The position numbers were made by a program, and so were the translations under genes. Below the pieces are notes generated by a model. That model was not told the DNA's origin. It searched no databases and saw nothing but the letters and a program-made list of their open reading frames with translations. 40,930 bases of DNA, from positions 1 to 40,930 of the forward strand of contig NZ_JRJU01000039.1 of NCBI RefSeq assembly GCF_000787375.1, given 5' to 3'. Origin of the DNA: Halalkalibacter okhensis. Lineage in GTDB: Bacteria > Bacillota > Bacilli > Bacillales > Bacillaceae_D. Below are positions 1 through 6,513 of this stretch, one piece after another. The stretch's first letter is position 1; every line of letters begins with the position of its first letter.

Positions 1-184
1 CATGTCGAGGCTTTCTCGACGATGTTTCGCTTCATGCTCCACCCCGCGTCGTTTTATTAGTAATACGGATGATGCTTTTTCGAAGAAGTTGTCTTTTCCT
101 CTTCTAGTAACGCTTTGTGGTGTTTGCGTCAAGACATGTCGAGGCTTTCTCGACGATGTTTCGCTTCATGCTCCACCCCGCGTC
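1..184. repeat. Direct repeat in tRNA-cluster spacer
   Basis: Positions 1-50 and 135-184 carry the same 50 bases, so the spacer downstream of the tRNA array repeats with a 134-base step. Each copy contains a small hairpin (GTCGAG, loop, CTCGAC). A shorter shared string with TCTTCCTCTTCTAGTA occurs at about 93-108 and again at 660-676 between tRNA-Gly and tRNA-Pro. The array probably grew by duplication of tRNA-plus-spacer units. More copies may lie left of the window. Confidence 0.85.
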
Positions 185-205
185 ATTTTGTTAGAAAAAA
201 ATCTA

Positions 206-281
206 TGGTGGAGGATGACGGGATCGAACCGCCGACCCCCTGCTTGTAAGGCAGGTGCTCTCCCAGCTGAGCTAATCCTCC
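206..281 (-). tRNA. tRNA-Val(TAC)
   Basis: Cloverleaf on the minus strand with acceptor GGAGGAT/ATCCTCC, anticodon loop CTTACAA (anticodon TAC) and the TTCGATC T-loop. CCA is encoded (206-208). It is the last tRNA of the array in transcription order. Confidence 0.97.
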
Positions 282-289
282 ATTTGCGT

Positions 290-364
290 TGGTGACCCGT
301 ACGGGATTCGAACCCGTGTTACCGCCGTGAAAGGGCGGTGTCTTAACCGCTTGACCAACGGGCC
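290..364 (-). tRNA. tRNA-Glu(TTC)
   Basis: Acceptor GGCCCGT/ACGGGTC (one G-T pair), anticodon loop CTTTCAC giving TTC, T-loop TTCGAAT, encoded CCA at 290-292. It lies eight bases from tRNA-Val, so one transcript is likely. Confidence 0.97.
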
Positions 365-371
365 AATTTGA

Positions 372-446
372 TGGCTCCACAGGTAGGACTCGAACCTACG
401 ACCGATCGGTTAACAGCCGATAGCTCTACCACTGAGCTACTGTGGA
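372..446 (-). tRNA. tRNA-Asn(GTT)
   Basis: Acceptor TCCACAG/CTGTGGA, anticodon loop CTGTTAA giving GTT, T-loop TTCGAGT, discriminator G, encoded CCA at 372-374. Confidence 0.97.
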
Positions 447-452
447 ATAAAA

Positions 453-526
<74 letters not shown>

Positions 527-541
527 ACAGTAATTTTTAAG

Positions 542-612
542 AGCGGGTGATGAGAATCGAACTCACGACATCAGCTTGGAAGGCTGAGGTTTTACCACTA
601 AACTACACCCGC
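542..612 (-). tRNA. tRNA-Gly(TCC)
   Basis: Acceptor GCGGGTG/CACCCGC, anticodon loop CTTCCAA giving TCC, T-loop TTCGATT, discriminator T. CCA is not encoded. About 100 bases of spacer separate it from tRNA-Pro. That spacer contains an AT-rich stretch that could hold an internal promoter, but no hexamer pair is convincing. Confidence 0.96.
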
Positions 613-715
613 ATATCAAGTTATAATACATCGTGAATATCAAAAACGCACTAACATGTCTCTTCCTCTTCTAGTATCTCATAGAAGCAAATGCGTCGAG
701 ACAACTCGCAGCTTC

Positions 716-792
716 TGGTCGGGAAGACAGGATTTGAACCTGCGACCCCCTGGTCCCAAACCAGGTGCTCTACCAAGCTGAGCCACTTCCCG
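716..792 (-). tRNA. tRNA-Pro(TGG)
   Basis: Acceptor CGGGAAG/CTTCCCG, anticodon loop TTTGGGA giving TGG, T-loop TTCAAAT, encoded CCA at 716-718. Confidence 0.97.
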
Positions 793-808
793 TTTACTCT
801 AATAAGAA

Positions 809-885
809 TGGCGCGCCCTGAGAGATTCGAACTCCCGACCTTTTGATTCGTAGTCAAACACTCTATCCAGCTGAGCTAAGGGCGC
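809..885 (-). tRNA. tRNA-Arg(ACG)
   Basis: Acceptor GCGCCCT/AGGGCGC, anticodon loop CTACGAA giving ACG (first A expected to be inosine), T-loop TTCGAAT, discriminator G, encoded CCA at 809-811. Confidence 0.97.
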
Positions 886-894
886 TCAATTATT

Positions 895-983
895 TGGTGC
901 CGAGGGCCGGACTTGAACCGGCACGGTAGTCACCTACCGCAGGATTTTAAGTCCTGTGTGTCTGCCAATTCCACCACCCCGGC
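895..983 (-). tRNA. tRNA-Leu(TAA)
   Basis: Class II tRNA with a long variable arm. Acceptor GCCGGGG/CCTCGGC (one G-T pair), anticodon loop CTTAAAA giving TAA, T-loop TTCAAGT, encoded CCA at 895-897. Confidence 0.97.
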
Positions 984-1027
984 CGGACTTATTATAATTC
1001 CATATTAACATATCTATCGCGCAATAA

Positions 1028-1112
1028 TGGTGGAGGGGGACGGATTCGAACCGCCGAACCCTGAGGGAGCGGATTTACAGTCCGCCGCGTTTAGCCACTT
1101 CGCTACCCCTCC
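1028..1112 (-). tRNA. tRNA-Tyr(GTA)
   Basis: Class II tRNA with a long variable arm. Acceptor GGAGGGG/CCCCTCC, anticodon loop CTGTAAA giving GTA, T-loop TTCGAAT, encoded CCA at 1028-1030. Confidence 0.97.
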
Positions 1113-1143
1113 ACATTCCAAATAAACTATTTATGTATAATAA

Positions 1144-1236
1144 TGGCGGAGGAAGAGGGATTCGAACCCCCGCGCGGTTTAACCCGCCTGTCGGTTTTCA
1201 AGACCGATCCCTTCAGCCGGACTTGGGTATTCCTCC
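1144..1236 (-). tRNA. tRNA-Ser(TGA)
   Basis: Class II tRNA with a long variable arm. Acceptor GGAGGAA/TTCCTCC, anticodon loop CTTGAAA giving TGA, T-loop TTCGAAT, discriminator G, encoded CCA at 1144-1146. Confidence 0.97.
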
Positions 1237-1243
1237 GCGTATT

Positions 1244-1319
1244 TGGTGGAGCCTAGCGGGATCGAACCGCTGACCTCCTGCGTGCAAGGCAGGCGCTCTC
1301 CCAGCTGAGCTAAGGCCCC
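1244..1319 (-). tRNA. tRNA-Ala(TGC)
   Basis: Acceptor GGGGCCT/AGGCTCC, anticodon loop CTTGCAC giving TGC, T-loop TTCGATC, encoded CCA at 1244-1246. It is the first tRNA of the visible array. The AT-rich DNA at 1321-1380 should hold the promoter. On the minus strand TTGTCT is visible there, but no good -10 sits at the right distance. Confidence 0.97.
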
Positions 1320-1433
1320 GAAATTTTTCTCTAGGTTTATAAAACTATCATAGTATTTTAATTAAGACAAGTATTTTTTTATATCTGAGTAATATAACCC
1401 TAGACAACTTTAACGTATTTTTTGTTACATTTA

Positions 1434-1472
1434 CCGCTGAAACAGGCGAAAATCGTACCTTTTTCAGTGGCC
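1434..1472. repeat. Hairpin repeat, CACTGAAAAAGG family
   Basis: The arms CCGCTGAAA and TTTCAGTGG can pair. It shares the 20-base string TCGTACCTTTTTCAGTGGCC almost exactly with 2757-2796, and 9092-9133 carries a related copy. It lies between the tRNA array and the next gene. Function unknown. Confidence 0.6.
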
Positions 1473-1584
1473 TGTTACATTCCTAGTAACGGCCGCTAAT
1501 CCCCACTCAAAAATTCTAGCATATCCCTCTCCCCTCAAGCATATCTATCAATTAAATAATAGAATAACGTGGAGGTGCTTCATT

Positions 1585-2667
1585 TTGGTCCCGCTCTCAA
1601 AAAATGAAATAGAAATACTGATGAGTACATTAAACAAAGAGCAAATCTACTTCTTGCAGCATCGAACAAAACAAAAAAAGAAGAGCCGCTGGTTACAAAC
1701 TCTAGCAAATGATAAAGGAATCGACCTCAATGAAAAAATGAGTGACCAAGAAATGGAGGAGAAGCTCGATGATTGGATCTTAGTCGAAATCAAAGATGGA
1801 GGATATCAAAAGCGACCGCATAAATGTGATTGCGGACAAGCACTTCGCTTCCAATACATCATCCGAAACAAAGCACAAGGCGCCGTACGCTACCTTGGAG
1901 AAAATTGTTTTGAAAACTACCTCTCCCTCCCTGCTTCTGTCATTAAAGATGTTAAAAAAGGATTGTATTCGATTGATCTTGAAAGAGATGAAATACTCAT
2001 GAAATACAAGAAGAATTTGTTTTATCCTTTAGACAAGTACATGCATTTACCACTCCCTCAAGATCTACTCGACCAATATGAACGAGGTCTTCCACTATCC
2101 GATAACCAGATTAACCTAGTCGAACGGATCCATACAAGATACGAGGAAGAAAGGAAATTAGCCTCTTTATTTCAGCGGCTAACCATTGAACAACAACAAT
2201 TTGTATCAAAGCAAAACCAAGAAGACCGAAGAGAATTACTTCTCTCCATTGAGGAAGGACATGCAGAAAGCTTCTTAGATATAGAAGATCTATCCGAGTT
2301 CAATGAAACCTTACTAAAACAACTACATCTAAACCTCCCTCTACTCGAAAGGCAAAAACAGATGATAGAAGAATGGCAACGAACCAAAAAAAGAGAGAAA
2401 GCTTTGTACGCCTTAACATTAGAACAGCAACAATTCATCCTCACCCTTAGCAAAGAAAAACAAGCTGCCTTACTCGATCAAATTCACAAACCACTTTATT
2501 TTATCTATGAAGAAATCAAGAACTTACCACTAGATGACCAAATAAAAAAACAAGTCGACCTGAAATTGCCTTTGTTAAAGGAGCAAATCTACCAAATTCA
2601 CCTAGCACAAAATAAAGGAGAATGTGTAACCAAACGAAATGCCGAAACAAAAATAGCAATCGATTGA
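1585..2667 (+). CDS. Uncharacterised protein with a Cys motif and internal repeats
   Basis: I do not recognise a named family. The 360-residue product has no signal peptide or membrane segment and is rich in Lys, Glu, Gln and Leu. Residues about 77-110 hold a possible metal or structural motif, KCDCG followed by GENCFENYL, which resembles a small zinc-binding module. The second half carries two degenerate copies of one unit: a stretch containing LTIEQQQF ending LHLNLPLLERQ, then LTLEQQQF ending VDLKLPLLKEQ. The start is TTG, chosen because GGAGGTG lies seven bases upstream and translation continues in the same frame. The gene stands alone between the tRNA array and floT. A regulatory or nucleic-acid role is possible, but nothing here proves it. 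Confidence 0.8.
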   Translation: MVPLSKNEIEILMSTLNKEQIYFLQHRTKQKKKSRWLQTLANDKGIDLNEKMSDQEMEEKLDDWILVEIKDGGYQKRPHKCDCGQALRFQYIIRNKAQGAVRYLGENCFENYLSLPASVIKDVKKGLYSIDLERDEILMKYKKNLFYPLDKYMHLPLPQDLLDQYERGLPLSDNQINLVERIHTRYEEERKLASLFQRLTIEQQQFVSKQNQEDRRELLLSIEEGHAESFLDIEDLSEFNETLLKQLHLNLPLLERQKQMIEEWQRTKKREKALYALTLEQQQFILTLSKEKQAALLDQIHKPLYFIYEEIKNLPLDDQIKKQVDLKLPLLKEQIYQIHLAQNKGECVTKRNAETKIAID

Positions 2668-2756
2668 AATGTGGATAACTACTACATTAGTCAAAAATCC
2701 TTAGCCGCCCTGTTGCTATCTTACAGAAGACTCCTTTTAGAAGATTCGACGAGAGT

Positions 2757-2796
2757 CCACTGAAAATGTTGATACTCGTACCTTTTTCAGTGGCCC
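2757..2796. repeat. Hairpin repeat, CACTGAAAAAGG family
   Basis: CCACTGAAAA and TTTTCAGTGG form a ten-base stem around about 20 bases. This is the second copy of the family seen at 1434-1472, here downstream of the uncharacterised gene. No T-run follows, so it is not an obvious terminator. Confidence 0.65.
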
Positions 2797-2870
2797 TTAT
2801 CTTACATCATGTAGAAAACTAGATGTATAACTGCATAGTTCTATAAAACTTGTTGATTTTGCATCTAAAG

Positions 2871-2912
2871 AAACCACCTACTTTTGTGGAAAAGTTAGGT
2901 GGTTCCTTTTAA
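2871..2912. terminator. Bidirectional terminator hairpin
   Basis: AACCACCTA pairs with TAGGTGGTT, and the stem can extend through CTTTT/AAAAG. It is followed by TCCTTTT on the plus strand, and on the minus strand by TTTCTTT. It lies between the plus-strand gene ending at 2667 and floT, whose minus-strand stop is at 3058, and could serve both. Confidence 0.65.
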
Positions 2913-2954
2913 TTATAAACAACTTCTCAATGAAGATTTCGGCCTCAACTAAAC

Positions 2955-3040
2955 ATTCAGTCCAACTTCAATATTATTCTGTCCAAACTCTCTGATTTGC
3001 TGTCGAAAACAATCCATATTCAATCCAAATTTACTCATTT
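2955..3040. repeat. Periodic TCCAAACT repeat, copy 1
   Basis: About 86 bases made of degenerate units of roughly 21 bases built on CTGTCCAAACT or CAATCCAAAT. The same order of units, with long shared strings such as ATTATTCTGTCCAAACT against GTTATTCTGTCCAAACT, recurs at 33981-34073. It fills the end of the 390-base gap before the floT stop codon. Confidence 0.7.
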
Positions 3041-3057
3041 TCAAGCGAAACACATGA

Positions 3058-4596
3058 TTATGCTTTATCCTGTGACTCGTCATCGCCCTGTGCTAACTCT
3101 TCCTCAGAATTCACCGGAGGGCTTGATTCCTCTTTCTCTTCCCCAGCTGCAGCTGCAGCCTCTGATACAAACGTCTTAAAATGATCCGCCTGACCTCGTG
3201 ATACAAAGCTCTCAAGCATCGCTTTTAAATCCATGCCTGTGCTTTCTTTTAAGCTTTCTTGCAGGCCAACCATCGTTTTCGTGACATTGCCTGTAATTTT
3301 AGACGCACCGCCGTTTGAATCTGAGCCGCCGAGGTCAATGACTCTCATCTCTTCAATTTGAGAAAGTGGCTGTGCGACTTCACGAGCGTATTTAGGAAGC
3401 ATGTCGATAAACATTTCAAGAATCGCTGCTTCTCCGTATTTCTCCATTGCTTGGGCCATGAGCTCTTTCGCTTCTGCCTCGGCACGGCCTCGTTCGCGGA
3501 TAACCTCGGCTTCAGCTAGACCTTTTTGTTTTTCGATCGTTGCCTTGGTTTCCCCGTCGATTCTTGCTTTTTCAGCCTCAGCTTCAGACTTGGCTTTAAT
3601 ATCGTACGCATCTGCATCAGCGAGTGCCTTACGACGTTTTTGTTCTTCTAACTCAAGCTCTACTTGTCTTTGACGTTCGATGTATTGAATCTTCATCTCT
3701 TCTTCTTTAACTTGCTGAGCAAGTCTGGCTTTTTCTAGTTCATAAGATTGCTCTGACTTGGCTCTTGCTCGTTCGGTTTCTTCTTTAATTTGAGCGGCCT
3801 TTATATCTTTTTCTTTCCTCGACTCAGCAACCGCACTTAATCGTTTGTTTTCCTCATCTTGCGCTTCTTGATCGTTTCTTGCTTTGTACATTCTTGTTTC
3901 TTTCTCAGCATCAGACTCCGCCATTTCAGCCTTTTTACGAATTTCGGCGATACGTGGGCGTCCTAAATTTTCTAAATAGCCGTTTTCCTCATCGGCATCA
4001 CGAAGATCATCTAAACCAAATGAGGTAATTTTAAAGCCCATATTGTCTAATTCCTGCTGGGCAATATCTTGGACTTGGTGATTAAACGATTCGCGGTCAT
4101 TGTTGATCTCCTCAACCGTCATTTTCGATAAAATCGCACGAAGATTCGTACCAAGAACTTTTGAAACCTCTTCTTCAATTTCCTTATCTTTCTTCCCTAA
4201 AAATTGTTCCGCGTAGTTAGCAATTCCAATTAACGAATCAGCAATCTTCACTGAAGTTACCGCATCGGCCACAACCGGAACCCCTTGAGATGTATAGACT
4301 TTAGGTGTCGTTAGTTTGATTTGAAATGAATTCAAATCAACAGGGGTACACGTTTGAAACATCTTCAAACGAATCCCACCACCACGAATAATTTTCAAGC
4401 TTCTTCCATTTTCATCAAAGAAAATCCGCGTATCTTCCTCTGGATTCCCAAGCTTCGGCCCGGTGATAATTAATGCCTGGTTCGAACTAGCCGTTCTATA
4501 ACGTTTCTTGAAAATAAAAAAACCAATCCCAGCCACAACTAATAATGCAAAAAGGAAAATAGTAGTTAAAAATAGCCAAATTGTACCCATCATCAA
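3058..4596 (-). CDS. floT: Flotillin FloT, membrane microdomain scaffold
   Basis: Flotillins scaffold ordered lipid microdomains in the Bacillus membrane and support signalling, secretion and cell-envelope work. The 512-residue product has the family layout: one N-terminal membrane segment (about residues 5-30), an SPFH/PHB domain (about 35-220) that includes the stretch ending KITSFGLDDLRD, then a long Ala/Glu/Lys coiled coil (about 225-400) with many EAE repeats, and a variable acidic C-terminus. Length matches B. subtilis FloT (about 509). In B. subtilis floT follows an NfeD-family gene (yuaF). No such partner lies beside it here, so the gene appears to be transcribed alone. A pair of dispersed palindromes (4711-4766) sits 115-170 bases upstream of its start. 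Confidence 0.95.
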   Translation of the reverse strand: MMMGTIWLFLTTIFLFALLVVAGIGFFIFKKRYRTASSNQALIITGPKLGNPEEDTRIFFDENGRSLKIIRGGGIRLKMFQTCTPVDLNSFQIKLTTPKVYTSQGVPVVADAVTSVKIADSLIGIANYAEQFLGKKDKEIEEEVSKVLGTNLRAILSKMTVEEINNDRESFNHQVQDIAQQELDNMGFKITSFGLDDLRDADEENGYLENLGRPRIAEIRKKAEMAESDAEKETRMYKARNDQEAQDEENKRLSAVAESRKEKDIKAAQIKEETERARAKSEQSYELEKARLAQQVKEEEMKIQYIERQRQVELELEEQKRRKALADADAYDIKAKSEAEAEKARIDGETKATIEKQKGLAEAEVIRERGRAEAEAKELMAQAMEKYGEAAILEMFIDMLPKYAREVAQPLSQIEEMRVIDLGGSDSNGGASKITGNVTKTMVGLQESLKESTGMDLKAMLESFVSRGQADHFKTFVSEAAAAAGEEKEESSPPVNSEEELAQGDDESQDKA

Positions 4597-4710
4597 GCAT
4601 CACTCCAACATTAAAATTTTGTATCTATCTATTGAACTACTCTTCTACTATATACGATTTGGAATTGAATTAGTTTCATTTTTAGGAAAAAAATACAAGA
4701 AAGGTCCAGA

Positions 4711-4730
4711 GGGACAGGTTCCTCGTCCCA
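4711..4730 (+). repeat. REP-like palindrome R1
   Basis: GGGACAGGTTCCTCGTCCCA, an exact member of the dispersed family. It forms an inverted pair with 4736-4766, five bases away. Confidence 0.9.
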
Positions 4731-4735
4731 GTTTA

Positions 4736-4766
4736 GTGGGACAAGGGACCTGTCCCCCCGACCCAC
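4736..4766 (-). repeat. REP-like palindrome R2 (inverted partner of R1)
   Basis: Reverse complement of the family consensus, extended by a second arm so that GTGGG and CCCAC enclose it. With R1 it forms a BIME-like inverted pair between floT and the protease gene. Confidence 0.9.
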
Positions 4767-4839
4767 GCAATCAATATATCAACATATTAATAATGTATTT
4801 ACTTTCATAATTTTTCATTATATTCTGATATCCAACCCC

Positions 4840-4862
4840 AGAAGGTTTTCATTTGACCTTCT
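4840..4862. other. Hairpin upstream of the protease gene
   Basis: AGAAGGT and ACCTTCT form a seven-base perfect stem with a nine-base loop, about 125 bases before the protease start. There is no T-run, so an operator or leader structure is more likely than a terminator. Confidence 0.4.
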
Positions 4863-4898
4863 ACCTTTCCATCATCCGTTTATCGCAATTCTTAAAAC

Positions 4899-4908
4899 AG
4901 GAGGTGAT
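4899..4908 (+). promoter_or_regulatory. Orphan Shine-Dalgarno (STAB-SD-like) in the protease leader
   Basis: AGGAGGTGAT is the full ten-base complement of the typical 16S rRNA 3' tail, yet no ATG, GTG or TTG follows at translation distance. The true ribosome site of the protease is at 4971-4977. In cry3A of B. thuringiensis such an orphan site binds ribosomes and stabilises the mRNA. A similar role here is an inference. Confidence 0.45.
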
Positions 4909-4985
4909 AATACAGTTTCATAAACTTTTTCAACTAGAATCCTACATATGATTTTACTAGTAAAAAAATTGAGGAGGAACATGAT

Positions 4986-6134
4986 TTGAAAAAGTTATTT
5001 ACGAAAGTAGTTGCCGGTGCGGCGTTATTATTGTCCATCTCCCTTTCTACCACATCGATCTCTGCCGAGGAGCAGAAAAAGCAATATTTAATTGGTTTTG
5101 AAAATCAAGTAAGCGTAACTGAATTTGTAGAAAGCAGTGAAAAGGGAAAAGACGAATTTTCTATTTTTGCTGAAATAAATGATGAAACCATCGAAATGGA
5201 CCTTCTCTATGAATTCGAGGATATTCCAGTCGTTTCAGTTGAAGTAAGCCCAGAGGATGTGAAAGATTTAGAAGGAGACCCTTCTATTGCTTTCATCGAG
5301 GAAGACATTGAGGTTAGTATTTTTAACCAAACGATTCCTTGGGGGATTACACGTGTACAAGCCCCAGCTGCCATTAACAGAGGCTTCACTGGAGCAGGGG
5401 TTCGCGTAGCTGTTCTCGACACAGGGATTTCAAATCATCCTGATCTAAATATTCGCGGTGGGGTGAGTTTTGTTCCTGGTGAATCTACTTATCAAGATGG
5501 AAATGGCCATGGTACTCATGTTGCAGGTACGATTGCCGCACTAAATAATTCAATCGGTGTTGTTGGAGTCGCACCAAACACAGAGCTTTATGCTGTAAAG
5601 GTGTTAGGAGCAAATGGTTCAGGGTCGATCAGTTCCATTGCTCAAGGACTACAATGGACAGCTCAAAATAATATCCATGTTGCTAATTTAAGTTTAGGGA
5701 GCCCAACCGGTAGTCAAACATTAGAGTTAGCTGTTAATCAAGCGACAAGCGCAGGGGTGTTAGTCGTTGCTGCATCAGGGAATAATGGGTCTGGTACGAT
5801 CTCATATCCAGCTCGTTATGCCAATGCTCTTGCCGTAGGCGCAACAGACCAAAATAATAATCGTGCAAGCTTTTCACAATATGGGACAGGCTTAAACATT
5901 GTAGCCCCAGGAGTCGGAGTTCAGAGTACGTATCCTGGTAATCGCTATGCAAGCTTAAGCGGAACATCAATGGCAACTCCTCATGTTGCTGGTGTTGCTG
6001 CACTTGTGAAACAAAAGAACCCAGGCTGGTCTAACACACAAATTAGACAGCATCTTCTCAACACAGCAACTCCACTAGGTAGCTCGAACCAATACGGAAG
6101 TGGACTTGTTAATGCCGAAGCTGCTACAAGATAA
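4986..6134 (+). CDS. Secreted high-alkaline subtilisin (serine protease)
   Basis: Extracellular S8 endopeptidase of broad specificity, supplying amino acids from proteins. The 382-residue precursor has a signal peptide (residues 1-27, cleavage after SISA), an I9 pro-domain (to about 113) that acts as chaperone and inhibitor, and a 269-residue mature enzyme starting NQTIPWGI. The catalytic triad is complete: Asp145 (VAVLDTG), His175 (GHGTHVAG) and Ser328 (GTSMATPH), equal to mature 32, 62 and 215. The 269-residue mature length and sequence closely follow the alkaline M-protease/Savinase group. The start is TTG, with GAGGAGGA eight bases upstream. A terminator follows at once. The next two genes are a candidate signal peptide and its regulator, which may control this protease (inference). 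Confidence 0.97.
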   Translation: MKKLFTKVVAGAALLLSISLSTTSISAEEQKKQYLIGFENQVSVTEFVESSEKGKDEFSIFAEINDETIEMDLLYEFEDIPVVSVEVSPEDVKDLEGDPSIAFIEEDIEVSIFNQTIPWGITRVQAPAAINRGFTGAGVRVAVLDTGISNHPDLNIRGGVSFVPGESTYQDGNGHGTHVAGTIAALNNSIGVVGVAPNTELYAVKVLGANGSGSISSIAQGLQWTAQNNIHVANLSLGSPTGSQTLELAVNQATSAGVLVVAASGNNGSGTISYPARYANALAVGATDQNNNRASFSQYGTGLNIVAPGVGVQSTYPGNRYASLSGTSMATPHVAGVAALVKQKNPGWSNTQIRQHLLNTATPLGSSNQYGSGLVNAEAATR

Positions 6135-6146
6135 ACGGTTTTGCTT

Positions 6147-6196
6147 AAAAAAGCATGATTTTATCCCAGAGATAAATAATCATGCTTTTCTTTTGT
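6147..6196 (+). terminator. Rho-independent terminator of the subtilisin gene
   Basis: AAAAGCATGATT pairs with AATCATGCTTTT and is followed by CTTTTGTTTT. It starts 13 bases after the protease stop. Convergent transcription from the small peptide gene would also end here. Confidence 0.85.
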
Positions 6197-6262
6197 TTTA
6201 CGACCAAAAAATAAAGATCACCTCTCGTTAGAAGCGATCTTCTTTACCATGCTATCATTTTG

Positions 6263-6385
6263 ATTACGAGTGAACAGGTCCTAAATCTAAAGGTACAACC
6301 TCACTAATCCCTACTCCGGCTAATGCTGGGTCAACACCAAGCGCTAAAACACCTAAGAAAACGGCTGTGATAAGTAATTTCTTCA
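6263..6385 (-). CDS. Small exported peptide, candidate PapR-like pheromone precursor
   Basis: A 40-codon ORF with ATG start preceded by TAGGAGG at good spacing. The product begins MKKLLITAV, has a hydrophobic export signal (about residues 4-22, ending ALA), and a short C-terminus SEVVPLDLGPVHS. That is the design of PapR of B. cereus: a 48-residue MKKLL-type precursor, exported and trimmed to a C-terminal 5-8-mer that re-enters the cell to bind PlcR. It is divergent from a PlcR-like gene 128 bases away, with a palindrome between them. In B. cereus papR instead follows plcR in tandem. The assignment rests on length, layout and neighbour, because the C-terminal residues do not match known PapR forms. 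Confidence 0.65.
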
Positions 6386-6513
6386 TATAGAACCTCCTAA
6401 TTTTTTGAATTTTTTAACAAGCAATTATATAATGGAAATAACTTAGTAATATCTTACTATCCTTTTTATTATTAATCTATACGATATTAATATATTAATA
6501 TTGGAGGCACATA
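6386..6513. promoter_or_regulatory. Divergent promoter region with a 16-base palindrome
   Basis: The intergenic DNA holds TAGTAATATCTTACTA (6444-6459), a palindrome with arms TAGTAA/TTACTA. On the minus strand a TATAAT -10 for the peptide gene lies 17 bases downstream of a position with no good -35, where the palindrome ends. An activator-dependent promoter would look like this, and PlcR boxes act this way. It differs from the published PlcR box, so binding by the adjacent regulator is inferred. Confidence 0.5.

Noticed and set aside
1321-1380. Promoter of the tRNA array
   Set aside because: TTGTCT is visible on the minus strand, but no -10 of quality lies at 16-18 bases, so it is not listed as a feature.
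4953-4966. Second operator TTTTACTAGTAAAA in the protease leader
   Set aside because: It shares hexamers with the palindrome at 6444-6459, but the half-sites overlap in the opposite arrangement, and it lies close to the ribosome site. Chance similarity in AT-rich DNA is likely.
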